Origin: Rhodosorus marinus
Lineage: Eukaryota; Rhodophyta; Stylonematophyceae; Stylonematales; Stylonemataceae
Length of the DNA: 64,000 nt
Reading direction: 5' to 3'
NCBI GenBank assembly: GCA_029953675.1
Contig: JAMWBK010000006.1
Location: 124,001-188,000 of the forward strand
Numbering within the stretch: the first letter of the stretch is position 1; the number at the start of each line of letters is the position of its first letter. A model generated the notes under the pieces. It was not told the DNA's origin. It worked only from the letters and a program-made list of their open reading frames with translations, and made no database searches. A program made the translations under genes and the position numbers. Shown piece by piece: positions 22,729-34,128 of the stretch.

Positions 22729-23703
22729 ATGGCTCAAGGCAGTGGTGAGAAGTTGAGGAGAAAGTGGAAGGAGGATGGTTTGCTCTTGGATGATGAGTGG
22801 GTTGAGGTAACGGAAGAACTGCTAGGTTCTGGCGGAAGCGCTGAGGTGTTTCGGGGAAGGTTTGATGGAGAAGACATAGCAGTCAAGAGGTATTTAAATG
22901 ACAAGCATGTGGAGAGCATGCAGCGGGAGGTAGAGCTGATGATATCCTTAAAGCACCCGAACGTCCTCACAATTCATGGAGTCGCGATTGTTGATGACAA
23001 GTACCACGTTATACTGCCACTCTCTGCGAATGGAAACTTGTCAACCTTCATTCACGGGAGCCAGCCGCCTCCTGACGAGAAGCAAAAGATGCGAATTGCT
23101 CAGGGTATTTGCGAAGGGCTCAGCTACCTGCACAGTCACGGCGTTGTTCACGGGGATTTGAAGGTTTGTTGAGCTCTTGCTTTGGGTACGATTCGCTTTC
23201 GGCTTTTCTCCTGACCCTTCTTATTGTTCTATTTTGCCTACTTGCAGCCGGAGAACATTCTTTTGGATGAGAACTACAATCCTTGCATATCAGATTTTGG
23301 GCTTTCGCAAAAGGTTCGACCCGGTTCCAACGTTTCGGCGAGGAAGGGCACGTATCGGTATATGGCACCCGAGATCGTAAAGCAGGGAGCTTACAGTAGG
23401 AAAGCGGACGTATACTCTTTGGGGGTTCTTCTGTGTGAGCTGTTCACTGGAAGAGTGCCGTACGGAGAGGGAAATAGCCGTCGACTTGCCATGGCAGCCA
23501 GCTACAAGACGTTGAGACCCAATTTGCATGGAATCGGATCACCCGTAATGGTCGCATTGATAGAAGAATGCTGGAATAGTGATCCTGCGCGAAGGCCTAC
23601 AATGAAAGCAGTTCTTAAGGATGTCAAGAAGCTGGGATCAGAAAACCAAAAGGGAAGGCCGTGGATGAGTTCGTTTCTCAGATCTGCGAAAGTCGGTGTT
23701 TAA
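22729..23703 (+). CDS. TKL-like protein kinase, non-RD type, 2 exons
   Basis: Exons 22729-23163 and 23248-23703 join over an 84-nt intron (donor GTTTGT, acceptor TGCAG) to give 296 aa, essentially one kinase domain. Visible motifs are the glycine loop LGSGGSAEVFRG, catalytic Lys in IAVKRY, the helix-C Glu in QREVELM, the catalytic loop HGDLKPEN, DFG in ISDFGLS, and MAPE at the activation-segment end. The tail after the domain is about 15 residues. The catalytic loop has Gly in place of the usual Arg of HRD, so this is a non-RD kinase; the catalytic Asp and Lys remain, so activity is expected. Overall pattern fits the tyrosine-kinase-like group of plants and algae. Pathway unknown. Confidence 0.9.
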
Positions 23704-25195
23704 GTGAAGAGTACCTCCTCTTGGTCTCTAGTCCAGTGAAACTGGATGGTGGTCCAGCATATTATGTATATTTGGTTTAACATGTCAACTAGGGATTCGT
23801 AACTTATGTACAAAGCAACTGTGTTCAGTTATATTCGCTTTCGACCGAAGAAGTCTTGTGACGAGTGAGGATGAAGTTTTGATGCGGCTGTGCTACTACA
23901 CACAAAAACGTTATCGCGTTAGCGTATGTATTAATATTAAAACAACTTGGGATCTTACACATGCAGCACCGAACATACGGAAGTTCGATTGATAGGTCAA
24001 TTCGAGCAATTTTTTTGGAAAAAAAGATTGAGATTGAGCAAGACCGTGCCACAATGAACACATTGTGAGTGGCAGGTGGAAATTCTGGGAGAAGTTTCTC
24101 CTAGAGAAGTGACTTGTACACAGGCAAGAATGTATTATTGGAAAGGTTCGCATCCGCAAGGTTGTATGGCCAGGAAAGATTAAAACAACTCGATCAAGCG
24201 TCACCAGGCTATGCGGGATTGGCGCCAAAGGGATGGGCCCCGGAGCTGGCAAGGACGATGAAGAAGTGGTGCTCTAAGCACAGTATCTAAGTTTCTTCAA
24301 AAAAACAACGTCCACAAAACATATACAAGCATGAACATAAATAAATAAATATCAAATATATTTACCCAATACAATTCTACTAAACTTCGCTCGTGGACAC
24401 GTGTAAACTTATGAGTGAAGAAAAGTTTTGTATAAACTAACCAACATATCGCGCGTGTCCAAGAAAACTCAAAAACACCCAATGGAAGCCTACCCGCTAC
24501 CGATCTTCCACGGCAAAAAAAAACAACAACCAAAAACGCCAGTATTATTCACGAGCGATCTGTCGATGTTCATAAATATTCGCACGATCAGCAAATTTCA
24601 CTGGCACACTAAAGTCATAATAAAATGTAAACTTTAAGCTAATTGTCAACAGACGGGGAGTAGTTTTTGTTGAACAATTCATAAAAGAATAAATATATAT
24701 TGTAATATCATAATTTAATAGTATATGTATCATTTGAGCTGAAGAAAGTAGCAAATGATGTAATTATTTAGGAACAGGGTGTATTCGACGTAAGTCGTGG
24801 GTCGATATTTTTTCATGTAGTTGGTACGAACACTGGGGAAACATGGAGAGAAAATTTTAGATCGGAATGAAAGGACGGGTTCCGGGGATTGACTTTTTGG
24901 AACGAATAAGGTTTTGGTTTGAACCTCGTTTGGAAGGTCTTTGGAGCAGGAGGTAAATTCATTTTGGGATTGTAAGTTGATGATCCTCCCTACGACTTTG
25001 TTGGACCTCCGCGTTTGTATCTTTTCGCTGAGCGATAGACAATTCTTCCCAATAGAAACTTGAATTTGACGGAGTGAAGAAAGGACCTTTTCTTTCGCTG
25101 CTCTGAACGGGACCGTTTTCTCTTTCTCTTTTCTGGTCCTTGTTTTCGCTGACTTTTGTCTGCCGTAGCTTTAAGGTCTTCGCAACGATAATTTT
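23704..25195. other. Intergenic region, nothing recognised
   Basis: Mixed to AT-rich sequence between the kinase and the BZW gene, which are both on the plus strand. 24290-24760 is notably AT-rich. Open frames are short and lack any recognisable feature. Confidence 0.5.
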
Positions 25196-26950
25196 ATGAG
25201 TAAGGAACAGAAACCAACGTTGGGAAGCGGCGCTATTAAGACCCGCAAGCGCAATATTCATACAAAGAACGATCCGGAAGCTTTTCGAGATAAAATCTTT
25301 GCAATTTTTGATGAGGCGGTAAGTATGTTTCCCGGTCAGTGCCGAAGGCGGGGCGCCTTTGACCCCTTGGGCCGATTCAAAGCGCGTGCATGGGGTCTTT
25401 TGATCTAACGGGGGAATTCCGATCGCACTCACGAATCGTCTTCAGGGAGGTGAAGTCAAGCAACAGTTGAGTTTGCTGGATGACGATTCCTTGGACTACC
25501 AGCGATATGGAGAGGTCTTTGCTGAGATCATCCTGGCGGGCAATATTGTCATGCCCGGCGGATCGGTCAATCAACCCCCGACAGAATACTGTGTATTCGC
25601 AGCTGAAACTGATGACGACGTCCTGGTACGGCTCGCCCAACTGTTCTCAGCGGAGTTTGCGCCACTTTCTCATCCGAGCAAATGTGTTTCCTATTGTCGT
25701 GCTTAATTATTGTCGGACATGAAAAGAAAACGATCGATCTTTTCCATCAGCTGATGAGGAGGAAACCCTTTCTGCGCACTCGCCTGGACAATGTGATGAC
25801 AAAACTCCTCCTTTGCGGTTCTGTCTTCTCTGAGAAGGAGCGGACTAACCTTGCGAAGGCGTCAGTCCTTCTCATTCAACGGAACATGGTGAGAACGCCC
25901 TTAGAAATCTATCCGAGCCATGCAATTTACTTATCCCATAAATTGTACGGCGTTGTGCACGTATCGCTTTTTCCCTCGAAGATAACTGTGACAGTTCTCC
26001 AAAAGTTGAGCACGAAAGCATGCGTGGAATCCGGGTTTTCGCTGAACTTTTTCATGACCATGATCTCCGAGTATACGAGCGACAGCAACGGGGAGGTGGA
26101 CAAGCTACTCGTACTTTTGAAGAACGCGAGGCTAGATCAGGATGCCTTGCTTGAGATGATGCCGCCAAAGGATCGTTCTCAGGAAGCGCTCAATGCTAAA
26201 CTCACAGAGCACGGCCTGGAGAAGCTTGTTGAGCAGTACGAGAAGAAGAAGAAGCAGGGAACCCTGGTGGAACTGGCTGAGGGAGTCAAGGAAAGGATCG
26301 ATGACAAGATTGCACCCGCAGAGATTCACCAGTGGGTTCTGGGCCAGGCCGAGGTCTCATCGTTGAATGACAAGGAAGTCCTGCACTGCGTGTGGGATGG
26401 AATTGCGAAGGATGAAGACGCCTCCAGGAAGGCGCATCAAAAGCGAGCTCTTCTTCTTAGTAACATGAGTGAGTAATTGTGTGGCAAGACTGTAGTAGTG
26501 AAATCGATTCGCATTCAGCATGTGATACTGAGCAGCCCTTGGGCTCGCGTTTTGTTGCTCTTGGTTGTCATACAGATACTTACTCGCCACTCTTGGAAGA
26601 GGTGTGCAAAGGTGATATGATGGAGCAGGATTTGATTATCCGCATTCAAAACTTCATTGCTGCGGACATGGAAATGCTCAATTCCGGAACGTTTCGTGAT
26701 GCTGTGAATCTGCTGTATCGAAAGGATGTTCTCAGTGAAGAAGCTATTCATACTTGGTATAGGTATGTTTCTGGGACGATGGAGTAGATATTCGGCTGAT
26801 CGTGTGTGACTAATTCTTTGCCCTTGTGTTCGATGGTGCAGGCGAATTTATACTCTAAATAAGGGCAGCGCCGCCAGTAGCAATATTCTCCGCGACCAGA
26901 TGACACCTTTTATTAAGTGGTTAGAGACCGCGGAAGAGGAGTCTGAGTGA
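25196..26950 (+). CDS. BZW1: BZW / eIF5-mimic protein (5MP), 5 exons
   Basis: Exons are 25196-25318, 25446-25625, 25727-26468, 26576-26762 and 26842-26950; introns are 127, 101, 107 and 79 nt. The joined product is 446 aa. The N terminus QKPTLGSGAIKTRKRN is diagnostic for the basic-leucine-zipper-and-W2 family, followed by the MIF4G-like helical repeats and a C-terminal W2 domain ending in an acidic tail (KWLETAEEESE). 5MP proteins bind eIF2 and eIF3 in competition with eIF5 and tighten start-codon choice in the cytoplasm. Exon 2/3 boundaries are the least certain: donor GTACGG at 25626 and an AAG acceptor at 25726 give the family spacing exactly, but an alternative reading through LVRLAQLF is open until a stop at 25704. 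Symbol refers to the family. Confidence 0.9.
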
Positions 26951-27234
26951 AGCGTCATGGCGCACGGAGTGCCAAGTTTTCTTTTTTTGTTGGTGGTAAC
27001 AGAGGTTCTTTTGGTCTAGGATTTTAGCCAACGTCGACTCAAACGGTTTGTGCTGAATGCTTTGGCGGTCAGCCGAATTCGAAATGAAAGAAGCATGCAA
27101 AAACTTGCATCGAAGAAACCACTTGCAGGTTCAGCGGACCACCGCCACCAGTTTCTCGTAGATGCGTTCCGGAGTAGTTTGTTAAATCATGCCTCTAGGG
27201 GATAAGAGTCTAAAGTCTGAGACAACGCGGGAGC

Positions 27235-27379
27235 GAAGGTATCCCGGGCTCGTTCCTTCATGAGCAGCTCGCTAGACTCCGGGATACCCTCGTCGACAGT
27301 AACGCAATCTGCCGACGAAGGTTGTTCGAATACCTGCCGGAAGGAATGAGCCCTCCATAGCTTCGTCGGCGGATTGCGC
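27235..27379. repeat. Two adjacent inverted repeats
   Basis: The first pairs ggtatcccgg (27238-27247) with ccgggatacc (27279-27288), extendable by a few bases with one mismatch. The second pairs 27302-27320 with 27361-27379, a 19-base stem with one mismatch and one G-T wobble and a 40-base loop. They are 13 bases apart. The pairing could form in DNA or in RNA of either strand. Confidence 0.7.
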
Positions 27380-27677
27380 AGCGTTGTTCGAGCGTCGTCT
27401 CAGAGTGGGACAAATCCAAGCAACCATCCTCAGCTGGAAATGAGCCCGCGTGGCTTCCGCAGACAGCAACACCTGTCTTCGTGCGCGTCAATCAACGTCG
27501 TGAAGCGCATGCGGTCCATTCAGTTTAACATTCTCGCATCACTTCCATGACGGGCTAGACCGCGAACTGCGGTCAGTATTGCCCGGCGGCCCGTACTTGG
27601 GAACCTGAGCTAACGCTGTGCAAGACCTCGCAATGAGCACGAAGTTTTCGATCTACAACCCACTCTGATGGTTTTGG

Positions 27678-27946
27678 ATGAGCGCAGTGGATCCACTAGT
27701 CAAGGTACAAGAAACTCCTGCGCGTGACCTTGGAACCTCAGCATCTAGTCTCGGGCTCTCAGAACGCGTCAATCCACCGGGCACCCCAATCTGCACCACT
27801 CGTCTACACATGCCCAAGTTGGTATGCAGCTCATCGCAAGAAGCTAGAACGCAGTGCTGCAGGCAACTACACCGCCTCCATTTGTATTTGACACAGTTCG
27901 GGACGTGTCCACTACAACTCCTACAGCTACCTACCAGGGCAGCTAA
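27678..27946 (+). CDS. Doubtful two-exon small protein, 75 aa
   Basis: ATG-started frame 27678-27821 ends at a GTATGC donor; a 41-nt intron with acceptor CTGCAG joins it in phase to 27863-27946, giving a Pro/Thr-rich C terminus (TTPPPFVFDTV) and a stop. The unspliced frame is also open to 27986. I recognise no family. It is listed only because intron size and signals match confirmed genes here. Confidence 0.18.
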
Positions 27947-28279
27947 AAGATATCACAAAACCGGTCAAAACGGCCCACCACAGTGAGCAGAAGAGCCGGT
28001 GACGAGCCTCATCCGCCCTAATTTTCCCGCTTCACATAACAAACGGATACGATTTTACTACTTGTTTGCTCATCTCAATGTTGCAGAATCACTAAATAAG
28101 ACCCAGGCCGCATTTGGGTTTCGACTATTCTACCTTGACGATAGTGCACCGGCCATCTTCAAAGCCTTTCTGGAGGTCTCGGCGTTTACGGTCGGGTTTG
28201 GGTTGCGGGGGTAAATGGTTATGGAGATGCGCGAGAAGGATTGAAGGACTCTTTTGTTATCACTGTTGGGACGAAAAAA

Positions 28280-29068
28280 ATGTTTCGAGCTAGCAGAACG
28301 CTGTTACAGGAATCGCCGTTGGTTCAGAGGAAGCTTTTGCAGCTTCCGGCGGAGCAGCGGCTGTTCGAGGAGACGATGCTGAGGGGACGCGAGAATGTAA
28401 ATTTGGTTAGACAGTTGATTCGAAATCGCGTGCATATGGGACATCGAGCCTTTTTTTCCAATCGGAGAATGTATCAGTATATATACGGAGAGCGGAATGG
28501 GATGCATGTGATAAACCTGGATAAGACGGTCATATTGATGAGAAGAGGAATGGCCCTCATCCGTGAGATGGTTGCGAACAATTGCACCGTCATGTGGTGT
28601 GCTCCTAACAAGGATGAAATATTCAGGGTCGTTTCACCGTTGGCACAGCAGGCAAATGCGTATTTATTGAGAGGAAAATTCGTTCCGGGGACCCTCACAG
28701 ATCCGGTTGAGTCCCGTCAGGCTGTTAGGTAGGGTGCGGCAAGCATTGATACAATTTAGTAACCGTCACTCAACAAACTGTTTCGCTTTGTGCTCTTAAG
28801 GTATGGATATAAACTCCCTGGGTGTCTATTCATTATGAACACAAAGGACAATGCTCGAGCAGTGCACGAGGCCGCCTTACTAAGCATTCCCGTCGTAGGA
28901 ATCGTAGATACTGATGTGAACCCAGACCCTGTTACTTACCCCATTCCTGGCAATGATGAGAGTCCACAAGCGATAAACCTGTACGCGAACTTTGCCATGC
29001 AAGCGATGTTGGAAGGCAAGGCGCTTCGAGAACGCCGAGGGGGCGGCAGTGCAGGACGTTCAAGATAG
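28280..29068 (+). CDS. MRPS2: Mitochondrial small-subunit ribosomal protein uS2m, 2 exons
   Basis: Exons 28280-28728 and 28801-29068 join over a 72-nt intron (donor GTAGGG, acceptor TTAAG), giving 238 aa. The first 15 residues (MFRASRTLLQESPLV) look like a mitochondrial presequence. The bacterial-type S2 core is clear: HMGHRAFFSNRRMYQYIYG, then HVINLDKTV, and in exon 2 NTKDNARAVHEAALLSIP and VVGIVDTDVNP. The tail is a short Arg/Gly-rich extension. uS2 assembles late on the small-subunit platform. Mitochondrial rather than plastid targeting is inferred from the short basic N terminus and from plastid uS2 usually being plastid-encoded. Start choice: this ATG is the first in a frame that is open but ATG-less upstream. 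Confidence 0.9.
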
Positions 29069-29558
29069 GGCACGCGACTTCGGTTGATTACTTGTACAAA
29101 TAATGAGAAGAGGAATCGAATCGATTTAATACGATGGCATGAAATCAGAAACGTATGGGCTCGAAGATCTAATTCTCTAGTTCATCTGTAGAAATTGACC
29201 GTTCTGGGAAAAAGAAGCACGCAGTGAACCTCTAGATGGAACTAGTGAACCGGGAAGCCCAGATCAATCGCATCCGTGAGTTGTGTCGACGGGATGTACG
29301 ATTCGCTGTCGTCGTACTCTCAGATTTGGAGTCGTTGGAATAAGAGATTGACCTTAACCGTTTCATTACTGCTCTTATCTGAAGATAGCTACCAGAGCTT
29401 AGATACAAAAGAGTCGAAAAGATAAAGATGTACTTGAGAGGCTCCGCCTAGTGAAATTTCATGCCCCACCAAAACCTTAGGCTTGGGGACCTACATGTCC
29501 TGCCGAATTCAAATCTTGAAAAGCTGCAGTGGAATACAAGAAAGTAGGCACTACATAG

Positions 29559-29564
<6 letters not shown>

Positions 29565-29614
<50 letters not shown>
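29565..29614. repeat. (TC)n microsatellite
   Basis: About 25 uninterrupted TC units. No gene overlaps it. Confidence 0.97.
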
Positions 29615-29617
<3 letters not shown>

Positions 29618-30051
29618 CTGCCTCCGTTCAGTCCGTCGCGGTTCTTCAGAATGATGGGAGGCACCTCGCAAACATAGCAAACACAGGTTGCAGTACTATA
29701 TAGTACAAATAGAATAGTACGAAGCACCTCCCTCCCCTCTGCGCCTCAAAAATGCGGATTGCGACATACTCGTATTTTATATCTAAAACATGTTGACCGT
29801 TACGATCGACGTGAAACTCGTCATTTCATCAGATTACGCCCCTCTCCCCCCCCTTAGATACCAACTTTTCACAATACAAAACTATCACATTGAAAATTTT
29901 TATCAAGACGTAAGGGCTCTTTCCCATTTCGGTCTAGGGGTAGAAAACGCCTGCTAGTTATTTCTTCTTTACCCCTGGGTAGGGTTGTAAAACGAAAGGA
30001 TTCTTGCTCTCTTAAATAACTTATTAAATTCAAATAGCTTTGTCCAATCAA

Positions 30052-30348
30052 ATGTGCTACTATCCGTTTACAATTAGGGGGGTTAAATCGACAAGAAGTA
30101 TACTAGTATGGCGAAATAATCATCCAAAAACGGGTAAAGCGATCTTTTGGTGGTGGAAACTACCCCCGGGTAGAATTGTGTCGGAAAAGAAAACGAATAG
30201 AATGATCAAGAAAAAAGATATATTGAATTTATATTATATTGCGGATGAATTTACTGGGACAGGAAAATTACTTGATACAGCCAATGTTCCTGCGTTGATC
30301 ACCCAGGAAAGAAATACTGTCTATTTTATTCATTTTAAGAAGTTGTAG
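30052..30348 (+). CDS. Orphan AT-rich open reading frame, 98 aa
   Basis: ATG-started, uninterrupted, with a lysine- and tryptophan-rich product (IFWWWKLPPG; ending HFKKL). Its codon use is much more A/T-rich than the neighbouring genes, like the surrounding intergenic DNA. I recognise no domain. It could be a chance frame or a young or transferred gene. Confidence 0.15.
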   Translation: MCYYPFTIRGVKSTRSILVWRNNHPKTGKAIFWWWKLPPGRIVSEKKTNRMIKKKDILNLYYIADEFTGTGKLLDTANVPALITQERNTVYFIHFKKL

Positions 30349-30808
30349 TTTGCTTGTCATAAATCTTGATGGGTGAGTCACTCCTGGTTTTGTTTCTTAC
30401 GGGAGTTTTAGACCGGTCGTTGAATAAGGAAGCCTACTGGTGAAATGGAAGGTGAAGCACAAGGTGAGGAGGAAGAGAGAGGATGAGGATGAAGATGAGG
30501 AGGAGAAGCTTGGAATGTACATGGAAATCGAAATTGTAAGGGTTACTAGATAAACATTGTTGGACAGGAGGTGAGAAGATTCTTGGAGGTTGTTTTCGGG
30601 ATTTTGGATTCGTGTGGTGAGTCAGGGTTGCGGAGGTCCGGGATGGTATTGAAGATCTAACCCGCGCGGATGGTGTTCTCCTTACGAGCTGGTGTATTTT
30701 GCCGGAAAATCTGACTGCATTTGGTTTTTTGTTGGTTCTGCGGCGTTGCTTGTTCGTCCGGAATAGAACTCGTATTCATAATCTGCGGAGTCTTTGGGAT
30801 TCAACGGG

Positions 30809-31805
30809 ATGAAAGCTTTCGTAAGTTTTGTCGCGATCTGCTTGGCAGTGATTGGGACATATGGGGCCGCCCTTGATCATGTTGCGAGGCAGGAATCACC
30901 ATCAGAATCTGCTTCACCAACACCCGCAGAGTATCCAATCAACTGCAACGCAAGCATGCAAGCACCGGATATTCCAGAGGTCAGTTTTGGGGTCGGCTTC
31001 GAAACTCATTTTAAAGGAGACGTTTCAACTTGTGATGCTTACAGTGCCGCGATAGATTCGGCAGTCAAAGGTGTACTGTCGAGAAACAGCGGCGTGAACC
31101 AGTGGTAGGGCCTTGCAGAACGCCTGAAAGCGAATCACTCAGTTTGCTAGTCACACTCTCTCAGAGCCAGTTAGCTCCTGAGAAAGCCCCATACAGATAC
31201 CTGAGCAAGACTATGTTTTAATCACGCGCAGGACAACTGTGCTTTCAAATCAGACTGAGTCTGACGGCCTTGACTTGGGATATGTTGCCGTGGTTGGCGC
31301 CTTTGAGATACAGAAATTCGCTCCAGGATCTACGTTTGCGACGTACCTTGGTAGTGAGGAGTGGGTAAACGATCTGAACGACGCTGGAGTAAGTGTTACA
31401 TCTGCCGATACTGGAGAGCTCGAGATAGAGCCAGGGGTAAGACTGATCAAGCATGGGCTGGTCCCCAGCTTCTCCGAAAGCCTCGTTTTCTTTATAGTGG
31501 TCTCGGGCCTATTGCTCTAGGTACGGGGTTACCAGCAACTGACTTGCCTCGAATTTCTTCCCTCCCAGGAACCGGCCACCGTAACAGCTGGTGTAATTGC
31601 GGCATCAATCATCGGTGGAATATTGCTGCTCGCCATCATTGGCTTGAACATGATGTGGTACTGGCGAAACAGGGAGGAAAGGAAGACCAGAGAAGAAGAT
31701 GAGAAAATTCAACAACTATACCAGGATGCGCGAGAGGGAAGCTCATCCAATTCTCTCAATGACCATATACCGCCGGAAATTGAAGGCGACGAATTTGAAG
31801 ATTAA
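30809..31805 (+). CDS. Type I single-pass membrane protein of unknown function, 3 exons
   Basis: Exons 30809-31104, 31232-31436 and 31569-31805 join over introns of 127 and 132 nt (donors GTAGGG and GTAAGA, acceptors CGCAG and CCCAG) to give 245 aa. Residues 1-21 (MKAFVSFVAICLAVIGTYGAA) form a signal peptide. The ectodomain, about residues 25-168, starts with a Ser/Pro-rich stretch and holds two Cys and NXS/T sites (NAS, NQT). A transmembrane helix follows (TAGVIAASIIGGILLLAIIG), then a basic stop-transfer WRNREERK and a roughly 50-residue acidic cytoplasmic tail. The ectodomain's alternating strand/helix pattern recalls SEA-type modules, but this is a weak impression. I do not recognise the family; a plasma-membrane or secretory-pathway receptor-like role is possible. 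Confidence 0.8.
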
Positions 31806-32388
31806 CTAGTAGTCGACAAGACCCGGTCACGATGTGCAACTCAAGACAACGGGCCTCTCCGCACGGCGATGATTTATTTCCGATCGTATTACTCTGGAAC
31901 ATCCCGCGTTCCACAAGCAAACCAGTACCGACCAGGGCGCCGCTGTCAGTTCGAGTAAGCGATACTACTCGCGCACGGAAGATCTCTCCGTCGTGAAAAT
32001 CCAACCCTGAGCTGTTGTTGGTCTGCATTGATGACATCCAATCGTCACTGCGCGAAGTGAACAGCGCTGGCGCGGGAGCAGGGGGAAGGCACCTATGTAG
32101 TTTCCAAGTACTAGTCGATGTATTACTCAACCCAATGCTACAGGGTACACTCGTAGATGATCGTTGCTTCCAGCGGAAACCTGGGTAACTAATTTTGTTT
32201 AGCGTTTCCTTTTTGGAGACATTTTTGCCATTATCCCGCTTTTTTTTTTGTTCTGGATTTGTTCTTTAATGCTGCCAATGACGAATAAAATAGAATCGTG
32301 GACTCTGCTCTGAGAGTGAAAGCCCATCTTCGCATACAATTTACAGGTTCGAGCCTAGCTTGGCACCCCACAGTGATAGCAAGCCTGT
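31806..32388. other. Intergenic region between convergent genes
   Basis: Lies between the 3' ends of the membrane-protein gene (+) and the MIS12 gene (-). Nothing beyond likely 3' UTR sequence is seen. Confidence 0.5.
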
Positions 32389-33273
32389 CTACCCCTGAAC
32401 CGATAACAACTTCTGTTCACAGTAGGCTGCGGACTGCTTCAACTCGTCAGTTAGCTTGAGCAATTCCTCGATCCGAAACTCCTCCGGTTCGGATGTGAAC
32501 TTCAGTATACTGTCGTGGACCTTTCGCAGACAAACGTGGTTTTAACACATTAGAGAAAAAGCTGAAAAGCACCGGCGGACTGACGGGGTGTCACCACTTA
32601 CCGAGTCGAATCGCTGAAGCTGGGCCATAAGCTGCGTTGCTTGATTATCAAGCATTGAACCTTCAGATCTTCCCATTGCCAGTTCGGCACGAAGCTGCTG
32701 AATTTCTGCATCCAGATTTTGCTCCTCTGCAATGTCAGATTTTGATGCTGGACGGGCACTGCTCAAGACCAGCTCTGTCTTGACGTTTTCAGGAACGTTA
32801 AATATGTTCCTTAGCAGATACAGTTCGAGCTTGTCAAAGTTCGAATCCAGGGAGCTTTGCACCGTGGACAATACCCTTGAGACCCCCTGCTTTGGAGAAC
32901 CAACGCGTGGTTGGCCACGCAGGATACCTTCAGCTGAAAAAACTCTACTGAAAACCCTCCAGTTCTACGTATCTTTACGTACCTTGGACGTGTCTCGATC
33001 ACGAAAGTCCCGCTTTAGCGAGGCTTCCAGCGCATCGACGGAATCGCAAAGATAATTGCCCGCGGAATTGGTCAACTCGTCAATGCACTCTCGTGGGTCA
33101 AAGCCGAAAAAATTTTGAGCTCGAACTTCCCAACCATTGGTCTCTTCGGCGATACCCAAGTCCTCACCCTTCGCCCCGTCATCCTCCAGTCCTTGTTTCA
33201 GCCCATCTTCAACCTCCATGCCGTGTACCTCAACATCACCCTGACCAAACTCCCGGGTTTCAGTCCTCTCCAT
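32389..33273 (-). CDS. MIS12: Kinetochore protein MIS12 homologue, 3 exons
   Basis: Exons 33273-32983, 32886-32602 and 32520-32389 join over introns of 96 and 81 nt, giving 235 aa. After an acidic N-terminal 50 residues the family hallmark NFFGFDPRECIDEL appears, matching the conserved FFGF motif, followed by helical segments (DALEASLKRDF; LDSNFDKLELYLLRNIFNVP) in which the NFDKLE..IFNVPENV block aligns with the FDNLE..ILRIPSNI region of animal MIS12. The C-terminal half is coiled coil (AEIQQLRAELAMG; LKLTDELKQSAAYCEQK). MIS12 is a subunit of the four-protein MIND complex that links CENP-C at the inner kinetochore to NDC80. The second intron uses an AAG acceptor (GCGAAAG). Divergent but convincing. 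Confidence 0.85.
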
Positions 33274-34128
33274 CGCTTCTATGTCCTTTTCTACCTCTAC
33301 AACCTCTCCATTGCTCAGCTATACCCATCACCCTTACCTCACCCCCTGACTATCCACCGGCTTCACCAACAACAAGCCACCCCGCAAACGCATACCAACG
33401 TAGCTGAAGACTTTCCGAAGGAATCAGCCAAAAAATATTTATTCTAAAAAATATATTTGAAATCTGCAAGAAAGTCAAGTGGACCGAACTAGCCGTTAAT
33501 TCCTACCTCGTATAATGATTGCTATTCAGTCAATATACGAAATAGGGTTGCTGGGTTCAATCCCGTAAGAACGAGTGAAAGCAATGATTAACACTAATTT
33601 GAGCTAACCTAACAAATTAGTGAGTGTGTTATGATATTAGGGTTTTTTTAACCGAATAAGAACATGTTACGTGTCCTTGAGAATTGGATGTGAAGAAATG
33701 AGCAGCTATGATGTTCGCGACTTCATGCTCCGGAGCATTTTGGTTCTCCGTATGTGTCTTCCAGAGAGCGCGATGATCAGAAGCAGTATTAGAGGGACAA
33801 AGATTCCATCAATCATCGGCTTGAAGCAGATGGTTGCCAAAATAGCTCATGAAAACTGCGCTTTTGGCCGTTGTTGATATGCTACCCCCCGCCCCAACTA
33901 GCACACACAGCTTTTTGGATACGTGTTTGAGAAACGCAACCCATGGCGTTGGTCATCTTGTGGGGGGGTGTTTCACCACTGTTCAACATCCACGCGATCT
34001 CTACCTTATGCTGAAAGATTGAAATCGTGCTCAAGTACGCTGTATACGACGAGCGACACGATGAGGCTTTCGGAAGAGTAGTTGCAGAGGTGAACGAGCT
34101 TTTGGTGTCCAACTCGAAAGCGACAACG
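33274..34128. other. Divergent intergenic region
   Basis: Shared upstream space of MIS12 (-) and WBP4 (+). 33274 to about 33420 is C-rich on the plus strand, the MIS12 leader. 33430-33680 is AT-rich. From 34027 the frame of WBP4 is open without ATG. No gene is supported. Confidence 0.5.

Larger units (their letters stand above)
26951..28279. other. Intergenic region with hairpins and a doubtful ORF
   Basis: Two strong inverted repeats occupy 27235-27379. From about 28150 the plus strand becomes G-rich, the leader of the uS2m gene. A possible two-exon reading frame is listed separately at 27678-27946. Confidence 0.5.
29069..30808. other. Intergenic region
   Basis: Contains a long TC microsatellite, then AT-rich sequence with an orphan open frame at 30052-30348, then from 30430 a G/A-rich plus-strand leader before the type I membrane protein gene. 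No other gene is supported. Confidence 0.5.

Noticed and set aside
27689-27700. ggatccactagt, a string also found in cloning-vector polylinkers
   Set aside because: Only 12 bases match and the flanks do not, so vector contamination is not supported.
33545-33570. tRNA-like T arm (ggttcaatcc)
   Set aside because: No matching T stem, acceptor stem or anticodon arm could be folded around it.
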